A stretch of DNA of 16,896 nt from DASXTS01 sp036505275 (GCA_036505275.1 DASXTS010000116.1:1-16896); one strand, 5' to 3'; positions 1 to 8,092 are shown, counted from the first letter of the stretch. The notes: generated by a model not told the origin, from the letters alone. A program made the numbers and translations.

Positions 1-112
1 GGCGAGCAGCAGTCGCTCATCACCGTGCTCCCGGTGCACGGCGTTTATTGGCCCGGGCTCGTGGTCTTTTGTTGGGTTGGGCGCAGGCGTCGCGCGGGAA
101 ATTGTGCGGGGT

Positions 113-449
113 CGCTTCCCGGCCCAACGCCACGGCGACGCCCTGGTCGAGGTGCTGCGGCTGGCCGCCGACAGCGGCCAGCTGCCGTCGGAGGCCGGGG
201 ACAAGCCGCACCTGCTGGTCACCATTCCGCTGCAGAACCTGCGCGACGGGCTGGGCACCGCCTGCTGGACGGCGCCGGCCCACTCGACGCCGCCGCCGCA
301 CGGCGGCTCGCGTGCGATTGCAAGCTCGCGCCGGTGGCGTTGGGCGCCACTTCCGAACCATTGGACCTTGGGCGCAGCAGCCACACCGTCTCCACCGCCC
401 AACCCGCGCGCTGATCGTCCGCGATGGTGGCTGCGCATTCCCCGGTGTG
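113..449 (+). pseudogene. DUF222/HNH endonuclease-family (13E12-type) relic
   Basis: Remnant of an actinobacterial DUF222 protein with a C-terminal HNH nuclease domain. The DUF222 portion is readable but spread over three frames. Frame 2 gives PAQRHGDALVEVLRLAADSG and HLLVTIPLQNLRDGLGT to about base 260. Frame 1 continues with LLDGAGPLDAAAARRLACDC and ends in SEPLDLGRSSHTVSTAQPAR at about 414. Frame 3 continues with ALIVRDGGCAFPG to about 446. The joins fit one lost C near base 261 and another indel near 405. After CAFPG the expected Cys-Asp-...-His-His nuclease core is absent, and the N-terminal half of the family is not recognisable before about base 113. The gene therefore cannot encode an active nuclease. 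The family identification is from memory of conserved motifs and is fairly secure; whether this is decay or sequencing error is open, but the missing HNH core favours decay. Confidence 0.75.
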
Positions 450-596
450 TTCTACCCGCCAACGTATGTTGATCCGTTGCGACGACCACGGCGAAATACC
501 ATGCACCTATGCCCAACCTAGCCACTCGACAAGGTGGGCGAAAACCGGACCCAGACGCCACAATCGCCCAGCACCGCAGTGAGCACCGGCGGAGGG

Positions 597-1592
597 TCAG
601 AGCCAGCCACGGCGGTGGAAGTACACCCCCAACACAATCCCGACGACCGCCATCAGAATGAGCGCGGCCGGATAACCGTACTGCCAGTCGAGTTCGGGCA
701 TGTGGGCGAAGTTCATGCCGTAGACGCCGGCGATGACCGTCCAGGAGATGGCAATGGTGCCAAACGCGGTTATCTTCCGGACAAACCGGTTCAGCTCGGT
801 GGACACCCGCGTCTCGAACAGGTCGAGGACCTCCTGGAGATACTCGCGTTCCAGGTCGGTGGTATTCTTCAGGTGACGATAGGTTTGGCGCAGCTCCGTG
901 AGCACCTTCGGATCGAGTCGCGGAACGCCTGCCCCGCCCTCGACCTGGTCGGTGAGGTGCGTGTACAGCTCGTACGTCTGGGCGGCGTTCGTACCGATCG
1001 TCTGCAGGTCGTGACGCAGCGCGAATAAGTCGCCGAGCAGCGCCTCGGCGCGCACCGGATCCCGCTGCATGATCTTCAGTTCGAGATCGGCGATGCGCCC
1101 GGCAGCCCCGGCGACGAGTTCCTCCTGCGAGTGCAAGGCCTGCAGCCGGATTGCCGCACCGAGTTCATAGGCGGACCGCGGTCGCAACTCGAGCGTCTGC
1201 AGCCGCTCGCGGACGGCGCTGAGGTCATGCACCGCATTAGCCGGCGATAGCGCGGCGTGGCACGGACCGAGCACGGTGAACACGACAGATGGCCGGCTGA
1301 ACAACTTCACCGGAACGAAGTGCAGCCGCCCATCGGCGCCACGGGCCAGCCCGTTCATCGCGGTGAAGAAGTGATCGGGGTACGCGTGCAGCGCCGGCAC
1401 CGGAGAGCGTATGTGGCAGGCCTGCAGGTCCGCGGGACGGACCGTGAACAGCTCCGAGAGCAGCATCATCCCCGCCTCGTCCGTGTGCTCGGCATGGACC
1501 CAGAGGCCACCGTCGTCTCGAGCCGCGAACTCGTGCGCCGCTTCGGGCGATACGGGCTCCGGACCAGCCTCACCAACCCACCAAAGCTCCAT
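597..1592 (-). CDS. CorA-family magnesium/divalent-cation channel
   Basis: Predicted inner-membrane channel for Mg2+ (or Co2+/Ni2+) uptake, 331 residues, a normal length for CorA. It has a long acidic/helical cytoplasmic domain (about 1-270), then two closely spaced C-terminal membrane helices (about 274-292 and 308-326). The signature tripeptide Gly-Met-Asn lies at 292-294 at the end of the first helix, followed by an MPE loop, and the chain ends in a short basic tail (HRRGWL). I chose the ATG at 1592 because GGGAGG (bases 1603-1598) lies five bases upstream; a GTG at 1613 would add seven residues but has no better site. It is transcribed alone, toward the DUF222 relic. Family assignment is secure; ion specificity cannot be read from the sequence. 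Confidence 0.9.
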   Translation of the reverse strand: MELWWVGEAGPEPVSPEAAHEFAARDDGGLWVHAEHTDEAGMMLLSELFTVRPADLQACHIRSPVPALHAYPDHFFTAMNGLARGADGRLHFVPVKLFSRPSVVFTVLGPCHAALSPANAVHDLSAVRERLQTLELRPRSAYELGAAIRLQALHSQEELVAGAAGRIADLELKIMQRDPVRAEALLGDLFALRHDLQTIGTNAAQTYELYTHLTDQVEGGAGVPRLDPKVLTELRQTYRHLKNTTDLEREYLQEVLDLFETRVSTELNRFVRKITAFGTIAISWTVIAGVYGMNFAHMPELDWQYGYPAALILMAVVGIVLGVYFHRRGWL

Positions 1593-1821
1593 GGCCGCCT
1601 CCCGCCGATACACCGTCGGCGACCATCCTGTCGTGCGACGCCGGCTCGCCCTGACATGACTGGTCCGACTCAGCCAGTTGTGGCCGTCGGCGTGCAGGTG
1701 TCGCTGCGGTGGCGGCCCCTGGCAGTGCGGTGTCTCGCGGGCGTCTCGCGGACCCGCAGGCGCCGAGGCACAGGGCTACGATCGATGTCATCGCCAGCAG
1801 GTCCGACCACCGGAGATCCCA

Positions 1822-1956
1822 ATGGATATCGGAATATGGGCCCTGGTCGTGGTTGCCGCGCTGGCTTGTCCAATCATCGTGGGACTGAAGATGCGAGCCA
1901 TAATGCGCAACAACGCAGGGCCGAGGACGCAAAGGAAACAACGGCGCGAACGCTGA
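1822..1956 (+). CDS. Small single-pass membrane peptide, 44 residues
   Basis: Short ORF with one hydrophobic helix (residues about 4-22, IWALVVVAALACPIIVGL) followed by a strongly basic tail (RAIMRNN...QRKQRRER), the layout of an N-out/C-in anchored peptide. GGAG at 1812-1815 lies six bases before the ATG. It sits alone between the divergent CorA gene and the 3' end of the broken hydrolase. I do not recognise a family. The coding case rests on the ribosome site and the clean helix-plus-basic-tail architecture; the same frame is open further upstream without coding character. Confidence 0.5.
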   Translation: MDIGIWALVVVAALACPIIVGLKMRAIMRNNAGPRTQRKQRRER

Positions 1957-2021
1957 TGGGACCAACGTGTCCCGCTTCGTCGGACCTCCCTCCGGACCGA
2001 AAGCGGCCGAATGTGGGCCGG

Positions 2022-2924
2022 TCATGGTTTGAGGTTGAGGCGCCGGTTGACGCGCTGGGGAGCCGCGAACTGCTCCATCGCGGTGTCGAGGAGCCGGTTG
2101 AAGCCGGCCGGGTCCTCCAGCATGAGGAAGTGTCCGACGGCCGGTAGGCACATCGCCGTGACCCCGTGGCGGGCGAGTGATTCGACGTCGGTAGGCCACC
2201 GGTACGGGCTCAAGATGATCAGGGTTGATCGCCACGGCCGGTACGGCCGTCTGTCGGAGTCCCGCGATCGCGGCGCGTTCATTTGTCACCGCGTGCCTCA
2301 TGGCGTCCAGGGCGATCTGTGGTGGTGCGGCTGCCATGTCGGCGACCCAGGCGACCAGGGCCGCATCCGCGCCGGGGGCGGAAAGGCCGCCGAAAAAGTT
2401 CCGGGTGGCGGCCGCGAAGTCGGTGCGGAACGGGCCACGAACGCCGCCGCCTCCTCGGCGACCGTCTCATCGGAGCCGGACTCGTCAAGGCTGCGGTAGG
2501 TGTCCACCCAGACCAGGCCGCCCACCCGCCGGGGCAGCCCACGGGCCGCCTCGATGATGACGTCGTCGCCCATTGAGTGGCCGACCAGCACCATGTCCGG
2601 CAGATCCAACTCGGTCGCCACGGCCAGGACGTCGTCGCCGAAGGCTGGCATCGTCCAGGTCCGCCGGCCGGTCCCGGACTCGCCGTGACCGGCCAGATCG
2701 ATGGTCACCACCGTGAACCGACCGGCGAAGTGGTCGACCTGCCGCCGCCAGTACGTACGGTCACAGGACCAACCGTGGACGAAGACCACAGCCGGCGCGC
2801 CGTTGCCGTGGACCTCGTACCGCACCCGGACCCTGTCGGCGGAACGCACGTCGCTGACCGACCGACCAGACTCCGCTTCGATCGAGGGAGGGTGCGGCGG
2901 CGAACCCGGTATCGGCCTGGTCAT
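2022..2924 (-). pseudogene. Alpha/beta hydrolase with two compensating frameshifts
   Basis: Encodes an alpha/beta-fold hydrolase of about 300 residues if repaired. The N-terminal part from ATG 2924 (AGGGAG just upstream) contains the oxyanion-region HGW (about 50-52), a typical DLAGHGES strand-loop, and the nucleophile elbow GHSMGD with Ser117. After AAAFVAR the frame breaks near base 2430. The next frame reads FRTDFAAATRNFFGGLSAPG on through MAAAPPQIALDAMRHAV to AINPDHLEP. It then shifts back near 2206-2208, inside a GGG run (+ strand), to YRWPTDVESLARHGV and the catalytic-His region PAVGHFLMLEDP. The first break behaves as a one-base loss and the second as a one-base gain. All core motifs survive, so this is either a very recent pseudogene or an intact gene with two sequencing errors. 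Substrate unknown. Confidence 0.8.
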
Positions 2925-3061
2925 GCGTCTCCCTTGTTGCCGTGCAGTCTGCCGCGATGCCACCCGACGATACGACCGGCGGCGACGTGGGGCGGATGGG
3001 TCGGGCTGGGGCTACAGTGCCTCCATCGTGTGACACCGATGATCGACATGGGAGGATCGCC

Positions 3062-3712
3062 ATGCGGGTCCTGTTGGTTGCCCCTCCCGGAGCCGGCAAA
3101 GGGACCCAGGGTGCGGTCATCGCCGCCCACTTTGACATCCCCCACATCGCCACCGGCGACCTGCTCCGCGATCACGTCGCGCGGCAGACCGATCTCGGCC
3201 GCACCGTTCAGCAGTACCTGAACCGCGGGGAGCTCGCCTCGGACGACATCGTCCTGGAAATGGTCCGCGGCGCCGTTGTGGACGCCAAGGAGGGCGGCGG
3301 CGGATACGTCCTGGACGGTGTGCCCCGCAACATGGCCCAAGCTCGAGCGTTGTACGAGATCGCGCGGGGTCTGGACATGACGGCCAACGTCGCTTTGCAC
3401 CTCAAGGCCGATGACGAGGAACTGACGCGCCGGCTGCTCGCACGGGCGGCCCTGGAGCATCGCTCCGACGACACCGAGGACGTGATCCGGCGGCGGCTGC
3501 AGATCTACCACGAGGTCACGCACCCGATCGTTGCGTGGTATGCCGAACGAGGCATCTTGGTGTCCGTGGATGCGATGGACCGCGCTGTGCGCGTCAGCCG
3601 TCAGATCCTCACCGCGCTCGAAGCCATGCGCCCACTGGTGGACCACGTCCCGGAGCACGCGCGCCGCCCGATTGATCTCACCGGTCTCGGCGCTGCATTC
3701 GGTCAGGTCTGA
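3062..3712 (+). CDS. Adenylate kinase-like nucleoside monophosphate kinase (short-LID)
   Basis: Cytoplasmic phosphotransferase of the adenylate kinase fold (NMP + ATP to NDP + ADP), 216 residues. Visible elements are the P-loop APPGAGKGT (7-15), the NMP-site IATGDLLR (about 29-36), LDGVPRN (84-90, Arg89) and the short LID with RSDDTEDVIRRRL (about 134-146). No zinc-binding cysteines are present in the LID. Two canonical positions differ: the P-loop starts with Ala rather than Gly, and DGFPR is DGVPR. About 25 residues follow the last fold helix as a proline-containing tail. ATG 3062 is chosen because GGAGG at 3051-3055 lies six bases upstream. It is not in the usual ribosomal-protein/secY context of the housekeeping adk, so it is probably a paralogue; I therefore give no symbol. 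The next gene starts 46 bases downstream on the same strand. Confidence 0.87.
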   Translation: MRVLLVAPPGAGKGTQGAVIAAHFDIPHIATGDLLRDHVARQTDLGRTVQQYLNRGELASDDIVLEMVRGAVVDAKEGGGGYVLDGVPRNMAQARALYEIARGLDMTANVALHLKADDEELTRRLLARAALEHRSDDTEDVIRRRLQIYHEVTHPIVAWYAERGILVSVDAMDRAVRVSRQILTALEAMRPLVDHVPEHARRPIDLTGLGAAFGQV

Positions 3713-3758
3713 TCGAGCCGGCAACGACCCTCTGGCCAACGTGCCTATTGTTGTCCGC

Positions 3759-4607
3759 ATGGCGGACGAGAGTTATCCCACCACGGAAGAACAGGTCGAG
3801 ACCGCGAACGCCTCCAGCCGGACACCGGTGGTGTTCATTCACGGGTTATGGCTGCTGCCGAGCAGCTGGGACCGCTGGGCGGCGGTCTTCGGAGAGGCCG
3901 GCTACGCGCCGCTGACCCCAGGGTGGCCGGATGATCCGAACACGGTCGAGGAGGCCAAGGCGCACCCGGAGGTGTTCGCGAACAAGACCATCGGGCAAGT
4001 GGCCGACCACTTCAGCGACGTGATCGGCCGGCTGACCAGGAAACCGGCGGTGATCGGGCACTCGTTCGGCGGGTTGCTGACCCAGATCGTCGCCGGCCGG
4101 GGCCTGTCGGCCGCGTCGGTCGCCATCGACCCGGCCCCGTTCCGTGGCGTCCTGCCCCTGCCGCTCTCGGCCCTGAAGTCCGCCTTTCCCGTGCTGGGCA
4201 ACCCGCGCAACCGGCACCGCGCGGTGCCGTTGACCTACGACCAGTTCCGGTACGCGTTCGCCAACGCGGTGACCGAGGAGGAGGCGAAGCAGTTGTACGA
4301 CAGCTTCGCGGTCCCCGCCGCCGGCGCGCCGCTGTTCCAGGCGGCGACGGCCAACCTCAACCCGTGGACCGAGGCCAAGGTCGACACCGCGAACCCGGGC
4401 CGGGGCCCGATGCTGATCATATCCGGGGAGCAGGACCACACCGTGCCGTGGGCGATCGCGAATGCCTCCTATAAGCAGCAGGCGGACAACCAGGGTGTCA
4501 CCGAGATCGTCGAGATGCCCAACCGCGGCCATGCCCTGACCATCGACAGCGGCTGGCGCGAGGTCTGCGACACCGCCCTGGAGTTCATCAGGCGCTTCGT
4601 CAAGTAG
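3759..4607 (+). CDS. Alpha/beta hydrolase (serine hydrolase)
   Basis: Cytoplasmic alpha/beta-fold hydrolase, 282 residues from ATG 3759. The complete triad is visible: nucleophile Ser102 in GHSFGG (100-105), Asp226 in SGEQDHTVP, and His258 in NRGHALT. The oxyanion-hole strand is VVFIHGLW (24-31). A cap region lies between about 130 and 205. There is no signal peptide. No good ribosome site precedes the ATG; an in-frame GTG at 3741 is an alternative start. It follows the adenylate-kinase gene on the same strand and may be co-transcribed. Its TAG stop overlaps the 3' end of the convergent permease gene by eight bases. Substrate cannot be inferred; esterase, lipase-like and lactone-hydrolase roles are all possible. 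Confidence 0.88.
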   Translation: MADESYPTTEEQVETANASSRTPVVFIHGLWLLPSSWDRWAAVFGEAGYAPLTPGWPDDPNTVEEAKAHPEVFANKTIGQVADHFSDVIGRLTRKPAVIGHSFGGLLTQIVAGRGLSAASVAIDPAPFRGVLPLPLSALKSAFPVLGNPRNRHRAVPLTYDQFRYAFANAVTEEEAKQLYDSFAVPAAGAPLFQAATANLNPWTEAKVDTANPGRGPMLIISGEQDHTVPWAIANASYKQQADNQGVTEIVEMPNRGHALTIDSGWREVCDTALEFIRRFVK

Positions 4608-5688
4608 CCATCGGCTGGGGCTCGGGCCGCTCCTGCGGGGGCGGCTCGTGCCTTGTCGCGGCCGTCTGGAACATGACGACCTTCACCGTGGCCGCGATCG
4701 GTATCGCCATGACCGCGCCGACGAGGCCGAGGACGGAGCCGCCAATAAGCGCGACCAACAGCACCGCGATTGCGGACAGGTCCATGGTGTTGCGCATCAC
4801 CCGTGGCGCAATCAGATAGTTCTCCAGCTGCTGGTACGCGAGAAAGAAAAGCAGCACGATCACGGCGACCGGCCAGACGTCCACGGTGAACACCGCGACA
4901 ACGACGCAGATCACGGCGCCGAGGGTGGCCCCGATCATCGGGATCAGGTCGGCGGCCGCCACCGTCACCGCCAGCGGCAGCGCGAACGGGACCCCGACGA
5001 GTTCCAGGCACAGGAAGGTCGACACGCCGGCGACCAGCGAGATGATGATGTTGCCGATCATGTACCCGCCGACCTTGTCCACCACCACGTCGACGATCTC
5101 CGCGACGCGTGGGCGCCACCGGGGCGGGAACCGCCGGACCAGCCCCCGCCGCAGGCGCGGCATGTCGGCCATGAAGTAGGTCGCCAGCGCCAGCACGGTG
5201 AGCGAGGACGCCAACGCGCCGAGGAAGCCCTGCACGAACCCGACGGCCCCACCGGCCAGCCGACCCGGAAGCTCGGCGGCCAGTGCGCTCAAGCGGTCCG
5301 TCAGCTGGTACCGGTCCGTGATCTCGCGCACCCCCTTCGACTCGTCCGACAGCCTGGCCAGGTACCCAGGGAGATCATCGACCAGGTTGCTGCCCTGCTC
5401 GACCACGGGAGGCACGATCGACCAGACGAAGACGGCGAACAGCGAAACGAGAACCAACAACACGATCGTGACGGCGAACGGGCGCCGCACACCCCGCGCG
5501 ACCAGCCACCGCACCGCCGGGTCGAGGCTGATGGCGGCGAACAGCGCGATCAGGACCAGGACCAGGATGCCGCGCACGATGTACAGCCCGTAGGCGGCGA
5601 GCAGCACGATGATCGCGCCGGCTGTGCCGGCGGCCGCCCATCGGAACACCAGCCCCGGCGGCACCCGGTCGGCCATCGTTAGCGGCAT
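4600..5688 (-). CDS. AI-2E/PerM-family (UPF0118) membrane permease
   Basis: Polytopic inner-membrane protein of the AI-2E transporter superfamily, 362 residues from ATG 5688. It begins with two or three helices (about 15-100), has a large soluble segment (about 105-165, VEQGSNLVDDLPGYLARL), and then the conserved C-terminal bundle. That bundle includes AAADLIPMIGATLG, YQQLENYLIAPRVM and LIGGSVLGLVGAVMAIPIA, the motifs I rely on for the call. The tail is Pro/Glu-rich. The start is uncertain: ATG 5676 is equally possible and neither has a close ribosome site. The frame stays open to 6006, but that extension has no coding character. Characterised members transport autoinducer-2 or act as Na+/H+ antiporters; the substrate here is unknown. 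Confidence 0.88.
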   Translation of the reverse strand: MPLTMADRVPPGLVFRWAAAGTAGAIIVLLAAYGLYIVRGILVLVLIALFAAISLDPAVRWLVARGVRRPFAVTIVLLVLVSLFAVFVWSIVPPVVEQGSNLVDDLPGYLARLSDESKGVREITDRYQLTDRLSALAAELPGRLAGGAVGFVQGFLGALASSLTVLALATYFMADMPRLRRGLVRRFPPRWRPRVAEIVDVVVDKVGGYMIGNIIISLVAGVSTFLCLELVGVPFALPLAVTVAAADLIPMIGATLGAVICVVVAVFTVDVWPVAVIVLLFFLAYQQLENYLIAPRVMRNTMDLSAIAVLLVALIGGSVLGLVGAVMAIPIAATVKVVMFQTAATRHEPPPQERPEPQPMAT

Positions 5689-6038
5689 CGAGAGCGGCGC
5701 CGCCGTCTCCTCGTCGACGCTTCGGACCGGCTCGCCACCAGGCCCAGCATCTTGGTCAACACGCGCCACAGCCCACGACGATGCCAGTCGATCAAACTGG
5801 TGTCCACGAACGTGCTCGGCGATCGCCGTGGCGGTGTGACCGACCGTGCCCGATGGGCCGCAGGTCGGCGCCCGACCAGGACGACGCGCACGCCAGCCAG
5901 AGCCACCGAGCCAACGCGACCCGGGCGTGCTCCGGCCACACCGGCGCGGTCCGGATGTCGAAAACCTGCCGGCTCCTTCGACGTGTGGTTGAGAGGTGAT
6001 GGTCAAGGTGCCACCACCGCCACCACGGAGGAGCTTCC
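5689..6038. other. Gene-poor divergent intergenic region
   Basis: This 350-base gap separates the divergently transcribed permease (-) and the first DHA2 exporter (+) and must contain both promoters. I see no recognisable protein family in any frame. A reverse-strand stretch reading ATAIAEHVRGHQFDRLASSW in the permease frame is suggestive but unassigned, and could belong to an N-terminal extension of that gene. The last bases hold a CAC-rich stretch and the GGAGGAG ribosome site (6027-6033) of the exporter. No clear -35/-10 pair could be picked out by eye. Confidence 0.4.
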
Positions 6039-7514
6039 ATGAGTGTCGAGGGACGGACCCGCTGGCTGGCCCTGATCGTCCTGTGCTGCGGAAACTTAAT
6101 GATCGTCCTCGATGTGACGATCGTGGGGGTCGCGCTGCCGTCGATCAAAGCGGACCTCGGCTTCTCCGCTGATTCGCTGGCCTGGGTGGTGAACGCCTAC
6201 CTGCTCACCTTCGGCGGCTTTCTGCTGCTGGGCGGGCGGCTCGGCGACCTGTTCGGCCACCGCCGGCTGTTCCTTGCCGGTATCGGGCTGTTCACCGCGG
6301 CCTCGCTCGGGTGTGGCCTGGCGAATTCGCCGGATGTGCTGGTCGGGGCACGCGCGGTGCAGGGACTGGGCGGCGCCATCGTGTCGGCGGTGGCCCTGTC
6401 GTTGATCACGACCATGTTCACCGAGGCCGGCGAGCGGGCCAAGGCCATGGGTGTCATCGGCTTCGTCTCCGCCGGCGGCGGAAGCATCGGCGTGCTGCTC
6501 GGCGGCGTGCTGACGAACGCGGCGACTTGGCACTGGATCTTCCTGGTCAATGTGCCGGTCGGTGTCGCCGTCTTGGCGCTGTGCGTCGGGCTGCTTCCCG
6601 CCAGCCGCACGCCGGCCAGCGGCGGGCGCCTGGACGTCGCCGGCGCCGTGACGATCACCGCCGCGCTGATGTGCGCCGTCTACGCGATCGCGAACGGCAA
6701 CCAGGCAGGCTGGGGCTCCGGCCAGACGGTTGGCCTGCTCACCGGCGCCGCGGCGCTGCTGGCGCTGTTCCTCACGATCGAGTCCAGGGTGCGCTCGCCC
6801 TTGCTGCCGCTTGGCCTGTTCCTGCGGCGCAACCTGGCGACCTCGAACGTCGTCGGCGTGCTGTGGTCCGGCGCCATGTTCGCCTGGTTCTTCCTGTCCA
6901 CTCTCTACCTGCAGCTCGTGCTCGGCTACCACCCGATGGCGGTCGGTCTGGCTTTCCTGCCGGCCAATCTGATCATGGCAGCGTTCTCGCTCGGCCTGTC
7001 GGCCAAACTCGTGATGCGCTTCGGTATCAAGGCAACGATGGCGTCCGGGCTGCTGCTGTCCGCGGTCGGGCTGGTGCTTTTCGCCCGCGCCCCGGTCGGC
7101 GGAACCTTCGCCATCGATGTGCTGCCGAGCATGCTGCTGCTCGGCGTCGGCGCCGGCATGGCGTTGAACCCGGTGCTGCTCGCGGCCATCGGCGACGTCG
7201 ACGAGAGCGAGGCCGGCCTGGCTTCCGGGGCCGTGAACACCTCGTTCATGCTGGGCGGGGCGCTCGGACTGGCGATCCTGGCGAGCCTGGCGGCCTCCCG
7301 GACCGACGGCCTGCTCGCCTCGGGCGCCGGCACGGTCGTCGCCCTCAACAGCGGCTACCACGTCGCCTTCCTGGTCGGCGCCGCCTTCGCCGCGGCCGGC
7401 GCCCTGCTCGGCGCCGCCCTACTGCGCACCAGAACTCCCGCCGCCGCACCCGACATTGCGGAACTCGCCAACCGACCCTCCGCCGAGCCGGCGGTCGCGG
7501 CGGCCTGCGCGTAG
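6039..7514 (+). CDS. DHA2-family MFS multidrug exporter (EmrB/QacA type, 14 helices)
   Basis: Proton-driven drug exporter of the major facilitator superfamily, 491 residues, the usual size for the 14-helix DHA2 group. TM1 carries the family Asp motif (VLDVTIVGVALPSIKADLG). Motif A between TM2 and TM3 is GGRLGDLFGHRRLF. The TM4 motif is ARAVQGLGGAIVS, and the antiporter motif in TM5 is VSAGGGSIGVLLGGVL. A conserved WHWIFLVNVPVG follows. ATG 6039 is preceded by GGAGGAG five bases upstream, one of the best sites in the window. No TetR or MarR gene adjoins it, so its control is unclear. A strong hairpin follows the stop. Substrates cannot be predicted; it resembles the exporter at 13422-14906 in type but not closely in sequence. 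Confidence 0.93.
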   Translation: MSVEGRTRWLALIVLCCGNLMIVLDVTIVGVALPSIKADLGFSADSLAWVVNAYLLTFGGFLLLGGRLGDLFGHRRLFLAGIGLFTAASLGCGLANSPDVLVGARAVQGLGGAIVSAVALSLITTMFTEAGERAKAMGVIGFVSAGGGSIGVLLGGVLTNAATWHWIFLVNVPVGVAVLALCVGLLPASRTPASGGRLDVAGAVTITAALMCAVYAIANGNQAGWGSGQTVGLLTGAAALLALFLTIESRVRSPLLPLGLFLRRNLATSNVVGVLWSGAMFAWFFLSTLYLQLVLGYHPMAVGLAFLPANLIMAAFSLGLSAKLVMRFGIKATMASGLLLSAVGLVLFARAPVGGTFAIDVLPSMLLLGVGAGMALNPVLLAAIGDVDESEAGLASGAVNTSFMLGGALGLAILASLAASRTDGLLASGAGTVVALNSGYHVAFLVGAAFAAAGALLGAALLRTRTPAAAPDIAELANRPSAEPAVAAACA

Positions 7515-7543
7515 CCGCGCGCGGCGGTACCCGTTGGATGCAC

Positions 7544-7584
7544 GGCATCGCCAGGTCACGGGGAGTCCGTGGCCTGGCGATGCC
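7544..7584. terminator. Long hairpin between convergent genes (bidirectional terminator)
   Basis: Two 18-base arms, 7544-7561 and 7567-7584, are complementary at 17 positions with one G-U/T-G mismatch near the middle and enclose a five-base loop (GGAGT). The outer twelve bases pair perfectly (GGCATCGCCAGG with CCTGGCGATGCC). It lies 29 bases past the exporter stop and seven bases past the stop of the oppositely oriented DUF1992 gene, so it can end both transcripts. There is no T-run, as is common for high-GC actinobacterial terminators. Confidence 0.85.
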
Positions 7585-7591
7585 GACCTGA

Positions 7592-8092
7592 TTACCGGGC
7601 GCGGCCAAGGGTCCGCCGGCGCCACCACCGGGCACGGTGGGGTGCCTGCTCGTCGTTCGGCACCGCCCCGGTACCCGGTTCGGTCGCTGCCGGCCGAGTG
7701 GCGCGCCACTGCAGCACCACGTCGTCGGAGTTGACCGGGAAGAGCAGCACCGGCGGGCCGGACGGCGCCCGCACGCAGTCCACGATCCGCAGGTTGAGCT
7801 TGCTCACCATCTCGCGCACCTCCTGTTCGGTGCGCAGTCCCTGGACGCTTTGCGGCAGTAGCTCGATCTGTCTCCGCAACCGCAACGGCGTCGGCAGCAG
7901 CACCTCGGTCGACAGCCCCTCGCGGCGCAGGTACTGCTTCACCCACCACAGTTCGTCGTCGGGCTCACCGTGGCCGGAGATGGGCTTGCCGGCGCCGGGC
8001 AGGTTATCGAACGCACCGCGATCGGCAGCCTCACGGATCTGCTTGTCGATCCACGTCTCGAAGCCCATGCCCGCCGGTTTACGCTCGGTCAC
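7592..8092 (-). CDS. DUF1992 protein (DnaJ-C28-like conserved domain)
   Basis: Small soluble protein of 166 residues with the DUF1992 signature: FETWIDKQIREAADRGAFDN (11-30), LPGAGKPI and WWVKQYLRREGLS, followed by LPTPLRLRRQIELLP. The domain is also found in DNAJC28 but here there is no J domain; its molecular role is unknown. The C-terminal third is basic and probably disordered. GTG 8092 is taken as the start; ATG 8068 at MGFETW is an alternative. The start lies inside the last codons of the upstream FAD monooxygenase gene (14-base overlap), suggesting translational coupling, although the composition of the two genes differs sharply. Confidence 0.85.
   Translation of the reverse strand: MTERKPAGMGFETWIDKQIREAADRGAFDNLPGAGKPISGHGEPDDELWWVKQYLRREGLSTEVLLPTPLRLRRQIELLPQSVQGLRTEQEVREMVSKLNLRIVDCVRAPSGPPVLLFPVNSDDVVLQWRATRPAATEPGTGAVPNDEQAPHRARWWRRRTLGRAR

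Noticed and set aside
1958..1973. Hairpin GGGAC / GTCCC after the small membrane ORF
   Set aside because: Only five base pairs and no T-run; too weak to call a terminator.
2942..3061. Upstream start for the adenylate kinase
   Set aside because: It would put 40 non-homologous residues before the P-loop, which in this family lies at residues 7-15; the ATG at 3062 has a proper GGAGG.
4648..5682. 344-residue plus-strand ORF opposite the permease
   Set aside because: Composition (His/Asp/Arg/Gln repeats) is that of the antisense of a hydrophobic membrane protein.
5689..6006. 106-residue N-terminal extension of the AI-2E permease
   Set aside because: The frame is open but reads as Arg/Gly/Pro-rich non-coding sequence, and family members begin close to the first helix; kept only as a note in the intergenic entry.
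6096..7361. 421-residue reverse ORF opposite the first DHA2 exporter
   Set aside because: Gln/Asp/Gly/Arg-rich antisense frame without any domain; the exporter on the plus strand is well supported.
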